Source: Stictocephala bisonia (lineage: Eukaryota; Arthropoda; Insecta; Hemiptera; Membracidae). From it: a DNA stretch of 64,000 nt. This document shows, in pieces, positions 1 to 64,000 of the stretch. The notes under the pieces are model-generated. The model was not told where the DNA came from, ran no database searches, and saw only the letters and a program-made list of their open reading frames with translations. Each line of letters opens with the position of its first letter. Within the stretch, counting starts at the first letter, position 1. The position numbers and the translations under genes are program-made. Location: assembly GCA_035578905.1 (NCBI GenBank), contig JAQJVL010001120.1, forward strand, positions 124,001 to 188,000, read 5' to 3'.

Positions 1-869
1 TAGAAGATAGTAAAATAACATTCTGCAGATGCATACTAAATTTAAAGAATTTATCTGTACCCGTTTAAGAGTAATGAAGGTGGTATCATGCCTTTTCAAC
101 AACCTGTTTACAGGGTATCTTGCAACAATTTAATCGTACTTTACCACGTTGTTCAGTAGGTCAAAAGAAACAAATTATCTAATCCAACATGGATCTTATA
201 TCGTATCACTATCCACCTGGATGACTAAACGTCTTTTTTACAAAAAAAACTTAATATCTTCTCAGTTTTTTTAGATAGAGAATTAAAACTTGGTAGGTAT
301 GCTATCGCAATTAATTTCTCACTTAATTTCTCACCCAATAGTGAGTCATATATATATGCTATTATAATATATATCACTTAAATTTAGTGCTCATAAAATA
401 TTCCATTTTAATATGGTGGCCGTTTGGATTTCATAACATAACGTAAATATCTAACAAACCAAAAATTCTTTTAAAAAATGTCAAGACTCAACAATTGTAA
501 AAAATTTAAAGAAAAAAATAAAGATGTGTCATTCATTATCTACTTTAAAGGACAACAAAGAAAATAAAACTATTGTCAAAACATGTTATAGTGGTTCCTG
601 TCTAACTTAAATAAGATTAAACATAACAAAACATATGATTCTAGTTAAACAGCTGATATAAATCAAACAAATGTATTTTATTAAATACCTCTTAAAAATT
701 AATTAATTAAAAAAATAAATACTCATTGTATAAGAAATTCCCTATTCAACTCTGTGTCTTTGCTGGCAGTATATATAGTCCCAACAGAGTGTTTTCTTTT
801 TCAGTTATATTATTAAGAATTCTTTTTTGTTATCTAGTTTTTGCTATAATATGAATCACTTTACATTTT

Positions 870-1945
870 AAGAATATGTTGACATCAATTTTATGTACGG
901 AGTTGCTGAAGGCAACTAAAGATTAGCAATTAGATTGTATTCCGAGCGTTTCCCTCATAGACGGCCTCATGTTATTAAGGATTTAGTGCAGTTCATTCCC
1001 AACTGAAGTAAACAGGACAATTAAAAAATAACATTGTGGAACGTGTAAAAATGGTACGTACCGCCGACTTTGAAGAGCTAGGTGTTAAATTAAGTGCGAT
1101 AAAATCCCTCCATTAGTGCTCGAGATAATGCTCATCGCCTTAATGCTGATAAAAAGTATCTGTGTAGAAAGTATTGCACGAAGATAATTTGCATCCGTTC
1201 AAAAAGCAAAAGGTACATGGCTTAGGACCTGGGGATTATACACTGAGGATTGGATGTGCCCGGTGGTTCCTCCACAAAGTTATTGATTCACCAAATTTTT
1301 TAAGAACAGTTTTATTTACTGATGAAGCTTCGTTCACAGGATAAGGGATATTTAATCATCAAAACAACCATATATAGAATCATGAAAATCTTTATGTAAT
1401 ATGTGAACGCAAATTTCAACGATAATTCTCTGTGAACATATGGGCTGGAATAGCTGATTGATGTCTGATTGGTACTTACATATTACCAAATGGACTCAAT
1501 GGACCAAGTTACCTTTTATTTTTAAGGAATGCTTTACCAGAAATCCTAGAAAATGTACCACCTAATCTAAGACAATCAATGTGGTTTTAACACGACGAAG
1601 CGTCAACCCTTATCTTAGCTCATTTGGATGTGGAGTATAGAGATTGGACGTGGAGGATCTGTCTCATGGCCTCCACGATCACTAGATCTAACACCCAAGG
1701 ATTTCTTTTTGTGGGGACAGATGAAAACGTTGTTCTTTGCAACACCTGTAACGGACGAAATGGACATAGTAGCTTAAATTCCTGAAGCCGTAGCAACCAT
1801 TCAAGTGAACGGTGTTTATGGAAGAATTCAAGAATTGTGCTTACAACGATCTACACTATGCAATGAAGTTCAGGGACGCCATTTGGAACAACATTTATGA
1901 GAATGCTTCCAAGCCATCTGTAACAGCAAAGAGGTTTGATGGAGC
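870..1945 (+). pseudogene. Transposase relic (HTH/DUF4817-type N-terminus plus DDE domain)
   Basis: Read with frame changes, the start resembles the helix-turn-helix domain common in insect transposases of this kind (an N-terminal stretch with LYSERFPHRRP near 925-965). The catalytic-domain remnants follow: a DEASF block near 1320, IWAGI near 1440, and a C-terminal block near 1650-1780 reading SWPPRSLDLTPKDFFLWG and ATPVTDEMD. The SPDLTPLDFFLWG-like motif with a nearby Asp is characteristic of Tc1/mariner-superfamily transposases. Many stop codons and frameshifts interrupt it, so no functional protein is expected. Confidence 0.72.
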
Positions 1946-2190
1946 TAAAAATTAATTACTATAATAAGTTTAAACTATTCGTTTATTTATTTATTGTTTT
2001 TTTCATTTTATTTGTTGTCCTTTTAAATATGATAATAAATAACACGTCATTCTTTTTGTCTTTAAATTGTGTAGAATTCTTGTATTTTGAATTTTTTTTT
2101 CAAAAATATGTAGTTTATTACATATTTAGTAAGTAATCTAAACGGCTGCCATGTTGAAACTAAGTATTTTATGAGAACCAAATTTAAGTG

Positions 2191-2254
<64 letters not shown>
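2191..2254. repeat. (TA)n microsatellite
   Basis: About 64 bases of nearly pure TA dinucleotide repeat with two short interruptions (ACA and TG). Confidence 0.97.
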
Positions 2255-2370
2255 AGTTCATTACAATAACATACCTAACAAATTTTAATACTTTATCTGA
2301 AAAGACTGAGAAGATATTACGTTTTTTGTAAATAAGATGTTTAGGCCTCCAGACGGATAATGATACAAGG

Positions 2371-2949
2371 TTATGTATTACATTACTTGTTTGATTTGAC
2401 TAATGGTTCGTGGTGACTATGACTAAATGGTTACAAGACACCTGTATATTTGCTTAAATTTACATAAAAAATGAGCTTTCATACATCATACATAAAGCAT
2501 ACTTTTTACATTTGATTATAAATGTTGTTGGTGACAACACAATTTTCATAGAGACATATTAAGTACTGGTTGATATATTAGTGCCATTCTCAGCCCAACC
2601 CATATAAGTAGGTCTTTATGAAACAACTTAGAGATTACATATAAATAATCTATAGTCAAGGGGAAAACATCAGAGGGTTAATTAGAATGACATATCTGAA
2701 GATTGTTACCTAGAACAAATGAAAATAGCTTTTAATTAAGAGTGATTACAACTTAACTTAAAGAGTGATTAACTTGTAATTCGATTACAACTTAAAAAAA
2801 TAAATAAATCAATTTTTTCAATGTAGAAAATGTTTATATTTTTGTATAATAATTGTTATGGAGTTAACAGTTAACTGTTCTCCATGTTTTATTTGTGTAT
2901 TTCAATTTATCAATATGTGTAGTTAAGAAGGTACGTAGGTCTTTATCAC
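2371..2949. other. AT-rich DNA, no gene seen
   Basis: No open frame with coding character, no RNA gene and no recognisable repeat was found between the mariner relic and the SINE. Confidence 0.6.
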
Positions 2950-3455
2950 CATTAGAAGAATGGAATTATTCATTATTCATTTCTAAGACGCCGATCGTAG
3001 AGATATGGGCGAATGTGAGGATGAGTGTATATGAACGAGTGTAGTCATTGTTACTATCTGAGCTCGACTTAGCTCAGAAAGGACTTTATTATTCTCCCAA
3101 TAGGCAGGGCAACTATGTGGCCTACTTTACACGAAATCCGAACCACGTAGTGTTGGTCTGATTTCAGCTAACTGACAAGTTTGTTACTCAGTTATCTTTC
3201 CTAAACAACATCTGAACCCTGATTACCATCCAAGATGGACACTCCAGACTTCTTTAGTAGTGTCCAAGTATATGGCAACCATTGAGCGGAAGTCGTCTTG
3301 GTATTAAGAGAACCAAATATACAATGTATATTTGGTAATAACCAATATTACCAAATATAATATTTGGTAATAACCAAATGTACAATCTATCACCTACAAT
3401 ATCCCAAACACTTTGTCCCCAAGAAGCTGGGTTACAGCACTGCGCCACCAGTACT
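2950..3455 (-). mobile_element. SINE copy (tRNA-headed family), minus strand
   Basis: The reverse complement carries a tail segment (2960-3075) shared with copies at 7330-7618, 28770-28945 and 30340-30660: a run through AGTAACAATGACTACACTCG and then a GATCGGCGTCTTA block close to the 3' end. The upstream part (3080-3260) also matches the 30.34-kb copy. Around 3430-3450 the minus strand reads GGTGGCGCAGTGCTG, resembling a pol III A box. A short palindromic AT block (3320-3385) interrupts the middle. The 5' limit is uncertain. Confidence 0.65.
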
Positions 3456-3595
3456 GACATTTTAATGGAATTTATATTAACCACACTCAAATTCCTTTGC
3501 CTTATACCATTTCAGTTTTTGTGTAACTCTAGAATATAAACAATATCAGAGAAAGTTAATCTTAAAAAATGATGTACGTTTTTGTAGTTTATCTG

Positions 3596-3601
3596 TTTAT
3601 T
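3596..3601 (-). promoter_or_regulatory. Polyadenylation signal of the convertase gene
   Basis: AATAAA on the minus strand, about 90 nt downstream of the stop codon of the last exon. It is the first canonical hexamer after the stop and defines a short 3' UTR. Confidence 0.6.
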
Positions 3602-3690
3602 CACAAATATAGAGTAGCATAAAATTATACCATTATAAAACAGGCAAAAGGAACACAATTTATCGGACTTTATATACTAAAAACTAAGGA

Positions 3691-58504
<54,814 letters not shown>

Positions 58505-58584
58505 TCTGAAAACATTTATAATCTTATTTATAATAGGAAACATAATAATAAAGATAATTAGTAGTATATAACTACCAGCAATTT

Positions 58585-58680
58585 TCAACCTGGCTTTTGT
58601 ATTTGTAATAAGTCCTCCGCAATTATATTGTCAACCTAATCTTGCTTTATCATTTTAGTTACATCAAAAACAAATAAAAA
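58585..58680 (-). pseudogene. Further decayed copy of the prodomain exon
   Basis: The plus-strand ACCTGGCTTTTGTATTTGTA, AGTCCTCCGCAATTATATTG and TTATCATTTTAGTTAC align with the exon-1 region 58339-58416 at roughly two bases in three. It lies upstream of exon 1 with respect to transcription. Confidence 0.5.
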
Positions 58681-59293
58681 GAATTATTAATAAGGGTTTG
58701 AATTGAAAAAAATTTGATCTCTTTAACTTTTATGTGACTTTTAGTGTTTTTGTCAAGGAATTGTGACTATTTCCCCCCTTCTTTTAAAGATAAAAGCATA
58801 AAAGTAGTTATATTATTAAAAATAAGACAAAACCTTTAATTTGTTAGGCAACAATACTAGTTAATTATCTGTTTTATTTATGTACAATATTTAATATTTC
58901 ATAACAGAGTGATGTATGTTGTTTAAAAAAACTAGAAGTTGGTATAACATATTATAATTTTTATATCGAAAACTGGTGCAAACATTCATTACATAAATGT
59001 ATCCTTCCATGAGAGGAGAGTTTTAACAAATCTTGGAAAAGACGCCGTATGGGTTTCCACTACCAGAAAAAGGGCCCCAAAAACCAAAATTATGGTAATA
59101 TAGAGTAATTTTACTAGTAATGTCGTAAGCCAGGCTCCCCTACGAGACCGAAGGGGCTGCAGAATATATTATATTATATAGGTATTGATGAAAATGATGT
59201 AACAACAATTATTTGACATTCAGGGCCCAATATTAGCAAAATATTAGACACAAAAAAGTTGTATAATTGAAGCAAAAAGATAGTGGTAGTTAC

Positions 59294-59338
59294 CGGGATG
59301 AAACTTCGAATATCAAAATGAACTTGACTGCAGTCGCT
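59294..59338 (-). other. Candidate 5' non-coding exon of the convertase gene
   Basis: Exon 1 starts with a splice acceptor, so a leader exon must lie upstream. On the minus strand a CCG|GTAACT donor at 59293/59294 is preceded by about 45 bases and then a TATA-like box at 59351-59361. Another possible leader donor, CAG|GTAAGT, is at 62164/62165. Neither can be proved from sequence. Confidence 0.4.
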
Positions 59339-59350
59339 GATAGTGCATGG

Positions 59351-59361
59351 CCGTTCTTATA
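59351..59361 (-). promoter_or_regulatory. TATA-like core promoter candidate
   Basis: TATAAGAACGG on the minus strand, 23 bases upstream of an arthropod initiator-like TATCAG; this is slightly closer than the usual ~30 bases. It sits in a GC-richer patch upstream of exon 1. Confidence 0.4.
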
Positions 59362-62300
59362 GTCTGTGCTTTTATGAATAATTCTACTGTGGAATTATAT
59401 CGATATAACAGTTATCAGCTGAACATGGTGGGGATCTTAGGAGAAACTATATCGCTATATGTTAGGTGTTAAAACTACCAAAACTTATTGGTAAACTACG
59501 CACGTGAATTACAATTGCACAAGACAAGTGACTTTAAGAATATATACAGTGAGTGATTAAAATATATCAAAGTAAAAAACAGAGCTAAACATAATTGGTG
59601 GCTTATATTTGAAGATTTCCACAGCTTCACGTGTTTTTAGGAACTTGAAGATTGGAATATACAAATATTTTTAATCAATCATGAACAATCTAATGCTAAC
59701 AAATAATAACGTCAAACAACAGAGATATCCTATACGAGATATCTTCGTATTAGGATTGTCAATATAATTTGCACATGTACACAACCGCATTTTATTGTTT
59801 TCTTGTATTGCTCAAATTGTATTCGTATTATAACGTGTTTTGTGGCAAGACAGTAAAATAAAAATATATTAAAATAACTCAATCAACAAAATCAATATAA
59901 TCATAGGTTTAATAATTTTCTGGGGCATAATTTTAATACACGCCATTTAATGGTACATTTTTATTGCTTGGTGATATTATATGTGGCATGCATCAGATAT
60001 TTTAGGATACACAATTTGCTCTGTTTCACAATAACATGGCATAAACCTACCCTAACTGGTATATTATAAATTTATAATTAACCTACTATTAAAACTTTTT
60101 TGACAGTATTTAAGTACTAGGTCTAAAAGAGATATTACATTTACCATGTACTTAGTTAATTTATCAGTAAAATAGGTTTCATAAACACATATATATTTGC
60201 AAAATGCATAATAGTTTGATCTAAAAACATTGTAAGAATTTGATGATGTACTTAAATAATCTATGGCATTGTTATATGTTCTAGGTACTATCAGTTATCT
60301 TAAATTAAATGTTATCAAAATCTATTGATTATGCATAAATTAAATTATATGTTTATACTAATACCTTTCTAAGAAGGAAGAACTACTTCTGACAAAATAT
60401 ATGAGTAGACTTTATATACGAGTGATGTACATTTGTACAGCTTGTTGAGTCATGCTGTCACTCAGGAATAGTGACAATCTACGTCTGGCACGCCAATCTT
60501 CGCCAATGTTACACTTGTACAAATAACTCTCATATCATTGAAGTAACTTCTGTTTTATTCTTCTAAAAAATTATGAATCTGATGGTGTTGTTGGAGTAGT
60601 AATAAGACTGCAAAATTAAAATGATTGATTTAAATTTAGTTGACAACCTAGTTAAAAACAAATTTACTCGTGATACTAAAATCATTTTTTAATTTCTTTG
60701 CCTTATTATCAGTAAACTTATTTAATTGTTAAATGGTTTAAGAAACCCGCATATCGCTAATTTATATAGTTAACAAATTCAGATTTAAATTTGCTGTAAG
60801 AGTATTTTAGAAATATTTTAACATTTGTAAAATCCAAAAAATCTATAAAGACCACATATGAGTCTGTACCCAGATCCTACTAGTAGCAGCTTTCTTTGCA
60901 CTTGTGGTGAGGGAGAATGACAGCCACCCAATGTGCTCGTAATTCTGACTATAGTTTTAGGAAAGAAACCATAAAAATTTGTATTCTCTAATGTTAATTT
61001 TTGATTCCGATACATAGATAAACTAGCTATACAATGTCAAAATAAACTATAAATAATATTTATCTGTAAAATTTAATAAAATATATTACATTTTTACAAT
61101 CAAAATACAAAGTATAAAATTTTAACCTAACTCTTCTCATTTCTCATACGGGGAAATTATCAGACAGAGTTAGTGTTTATAGGTAAATATTACTGATAAT
61201 ATGTTAAAATAACTAGTATTTAAACCCGTGCTATGTCTTGTTGAAATTTCCTGACCCTCCTGACCATTCCGGCACTGACTGATAATTGGATGTAATGAGA
61301 ATATAAATATGCTTGGAGAAATATTCTAAATAAAGAAATATTCCTGAAAATTCAATTATTTGCCTATACAATGCATGTTATTATATATATTATATCCTTC
61401 ACGATTTAAGTTTGGCAACATGTTTGACCTATTTATCTATAAGTGGAAATAAATATATGTCACCTCATCGTATCACAGTTAAAACATTTATCATTTCATT
61501 AGTTGTGGATGAGTTATATATATACTTACCCACAATTCATGTAACAATGAATTGTAGTAATAAAAAACTAAATATTTATAAGAAAATGATTCAAGTACTC
61601 AATGAAAGGACAATTACTTATAGTTATTTGTAATATAAATGTTGAAAACACCTACAGGAAACACAGTTTAAATATGAAATAAACGTATAGGCAAATTTCT
61701 TCGATACTATACAACCATGCAAACCTAATTGCGGTCTTTTAATAATGATGATAATTTGTCTAATGCAATAAAAAAATCCCCTAACTTTAATAGTAACTCT
61801 ATTTATTGTTATAGTTTAATTAATACAGCTGCTTAGAGAGTAATTGTGTCTATAAATATTATTTTTCTTCATATTTTTTTATAAAACTTTAATTTAATAT
61901 TATAAATAATACACTATACTACAAATTAAAATTGCATTTAAAATACAATTTAGTGTTTGGTAAGTGATATATTAAGCTGTATTTCTGTAATAAGCCTAAA
62001 CAATATTATGATTTATAGATGATACATTTGATTTATATGAAGGGATGTAATAGTTAATGTAATGGATGAATAATCCATCAAGACTAAGGCTTTTAGAAGC
62101 ACAAAGTGTAATTAGGGCTGCTTTAGGGACTAATGAAGGACTGGGTTAGAAATAAATAACTTACCTGAAAGTGAAGTACAACTTGCCATCCTTCACAATT
62201 TCCAACCAAGAGGTTATAATTCTCACTTCATAGACAATGATAGTAAATTATGCGGTCTCTGGTGTCGTAAAATTAATTTAATAGCATTTCTCTAAAAAAT

Positions 62301-63600
62301 CAATTAGTAATTTCTGGATGGTCTTTCATTATCTTATTTAAAATAATTTAAAAAAAATGCATTATAATTATTTTACTATGATTATTAATCGAAATTCGGA
62401 GTTATTATTTTATGTTTTATTAAAATAGGATACATTTTTAGCCTGCAATTTCCTTTCCAAAATATAATTAAAAATAAACCATATTTTAAACGAGAGGGTA
62501 AAATAATGTAATAAAGTATTGCACATAATCAATAAATATTCCTAAATTAAAATTGTCTAGAACATACTAGCTACGTGTTTTATAGATTTTTTAGAGTAAA
62601 TTTTGACTGTGTTGTTGATAAAACTTACTTTTGGTAGAATAACCAAGTATTTTATTACAAATGATAAACGCAAGAAGGTGGTTAAAAAAATTAATACTTC
62701 TATAAAAGTAAGAGAGCTTGAAAAAAATGTGAAAAGATATGATAAAATTACTATAAAACTGTATTTTGAGGTTGAGATATAACAGGGAGGAAGGGAATAA
62801 TATAATTAGGTTTTATGTCAATATAGTTTTATTTTAATCCTTTACATATTTAGAGCTACAAAAATAGTATTTTTAGGACGTATTGATATTCCTCAAACAT
62901 CAAGTTATATGATGTAGGACGTACATATCATTTTTATATAGATTGAACGTCAGTTCAAACAGATTGTAATTTGTACATATTATGTGTATGTAAACGCTAT
63001 AAGGATATGCCAGATTAAATTTTTGTTTATTGACAATAGTTTCTACGCCAATAAATATGTTTGCACGTTGATCAATTAGAACATAATCAAAAATAATTTA
63101 ATGATTAAAATATACTTTTGTAAGTATAATAAAACAATACTATGAACAACATTGCAGAATTAATTTTATTATTTGGCCATGTGAATTAATGTATAATGAT
63201 AAATATAATACCGTAATACATTTGGAGAACATCCGTGGAATTATGTTTGTTGATTTTTACTAACGTTACTTTATTTAATTTATTATTTTAATATTAGTTA
63301 CTACAAGTTATTTTGTTTCATGAACACTCTTAGGAATAGTAAAGAATTTTAAAGTAATTTTAAACATAAAAAGAATATAAATTAAATATTGTGCAGTAAT
63401 AATTTTAGGAAAAGCTTAACTTAAATTTATATTTCTACAAATAACACCGATATACTTTAGATTTGTAAATCTTCCACAGCTTTTTTCGTATTTTAGTGTG
63501 AACATTGACGATTACTTGAATGTTGTAGGAGTGTAAATTACCTGTGTAGTATAGTTACTGACTAATATCATTGATTTTACTATATAAAGAGATACTCCAT
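59362..63600. other. Upstream intergenic DNA
   Basis: AT-rich; no coding exon recognised on either strand. Apart from the possible leader exon at 62165 nothing is supported. Confidence 0.5.
62165..62240 (-). other. Alternative candidate leader exon
   Basis: A strong donor (TTTCAG|GTAAGT on the minus strand) ends a GC-richer segment of about 75 bases. It would be an upstream leader exon of the convertase or of an unseen transcript. The only upstream ATG in it is followed within two codons by a stop. Confidence 0.25.
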
Positions 63601-63609
63601 CCATATGGG

Positions 63610-63840
63610 AGAGTTGTGGCGAGGCCCCAAAACTGTTTTGAGGCCCCACGCTGCGCTGCGCATAGCCCTATTTCCTCCCTCTCTCGCACGCTCTTCCGTC
63701 TCTCTCTCACTTCCCTCCTCTTAACCCACTCTCCCATTCTCCAGACAGCCGCCCCGCCCTCCCCTCCTCAACCCACTCTCCCATTCTCCAGACAGCCGCC
63801 CCGCCCTCTCCTTCCTCTAGTCACACACACAAACAACGTC
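63610..63840. repeat. GC-rich block with a ~50-bp direct repeat
   Basis: Two consecutive copies of AACCCACTCTCCCATTCTCC then AGACAGCCGCCCCGCCCTC (63723-63770 and 63771-63815), in a pyrimidine-rich stretch that stands out from the AT-rich flanks. It could be a transposon end or a promoter-proximal block of a neighbouring gene. Confidence 0.6.
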
Positions 63841-64000
63841 CTGCTTTGATAAATATTGCCAACTTTTATCCGGGTTGTCTGTTATTTCATTTGCTTGCAT
63901 CTCTTTCGAATAATATAGAATACTGTGTTGATACTATTACAGTAAAACTCAGTTGACATTCATTTTGAATAAAGAAATATTTATAACTGAATAAATTAAA

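Larger units (their letters stand above)
201..2370 (+). mobile_element. Decayed Tc1/mariner-like DNA transposon
   Basis: Positions 201-287 and 2287-2370 are imperfect inverted repeats: the left end reads outward through TATCACTATCCACCTGGATG and the right end, reverse-complemented, through a close match, and both continue into a shared segment ending in AATATCTTCTCAG. Between them lies a degenerate transposase reading frame (870-1945) on the plus strand. The exact outer ends and the target duplication are not resolved because the termini have diverged. A TA microsatellite (2191-2254) has expanded just inside the right end. Confidence 0.7.

Noticed and set aside
1..200. Possible element to the left of the mariner relic
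   Set aside because: No inverted terminus, reading frame or repeat partner could be found for it.
59040..59165. Possible hAT-end fragment (GGGCCCCAAAAACC and CCGAAGGGGCTGCAG)
   Set aside because: No matching second terminus or target duplication found nearby.

Overview
The window is animal nuclear DNA, almost certainly from an arthropod and probably an insect. It is AT-rich, coding information is split into short exons by long introns, and it is full of decayed transposons: a Tc1/mariner-like element, tRNA-derived SINEs, Penelope-like elements, non-LTR retrotransposon pieces, a hAT-type MITE and many micro- and minisatellites. Nothing prokaryotic (operons, Shine-Dalgarno sites, CRISPR) is present.

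Two structures organise the window. (1) A host gene on the minus strand spans about 59.3 kb down to 3.6 kb. Fourteen coding exons were assembled by matching splice sites and codon phases. It encodes a kexin/furin-type subtilisin (proprotein-convertase family): signal peptide and prodomain (58.5-54.8 kb), S8 catalytic domain (50.2-29.1 kb; Asp, His, oxyanion Asn and Ser all present) and P domain (29.1-3.7 kb). It is divergent: the family's acidic SWGPxDDG pocket motif is replaced, and no clear R-x-K/R-R prodomain cleavage site is visible. A 15-nt microexon and several decayed copies of the prodomain exon are associated with it.

(2) A complete but decayed Maverick/Polinton (adintovirus-like) element occupies 5048-22946 (17,899 bp), with ~245-bp terminal inverted repeats starting AG and ending CT, and a 6-bp target duplication with one mismatch. 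It lies inside the last intron of the convertase, in opposite orientation. Its genes run on the plus strand: protein-primed type B DNA polymerase, BIR-domain protein, chromodomain integrase, A32-type packaging ATPase, several family proteins of unknown role, phospholipase A2-like protein, adenain-type protease, minor and major capsid candidates, and a spliced RING-finger gene at the right end. Most genes carry stops and frameshifts, and a SINE has inserted in the polymerase, so the copy is dead as it stands.

Layout: 0.2-2.4 kb mariner relic; 3.0-3.5 kb SINE; 3.69-3.83 kb last host exon; 5.05-22.95 kb Polinton; 23-26 kb inverted repeat, minisatellites, Penelope tail and (CA)n; 26.2-36.4 kb eight host exons with SINEs and a LINE in the introns; 37.2-40.6 kb Penelope pieces in both orientations; 44.0-45.0 kb two host exons; 46.4-49.7 kb LINE scraps and a second Polinton fragment; 50.1-58.5 kb exons 4 to 1 with a 1.6-kb TACGTG minisatellite, a triplicated 177-bp repeat, prodomain-exon relics and a hAT MITE; 59.3 kb candidate promoter; 59.4-64 kb upstream DNA with little recognisable.

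The most unusual points are the pairing of a BIR gene and a separate RING gene (the two halves of an inhibitor-of-apoptosis protein) in one Polinton, the all-phase-0 multi-exon RING gene in an otherwise compact virus-like element, a repeated structured-RNA-like motif after its right-end genes, and the altered specificity pocket of the host convertase.
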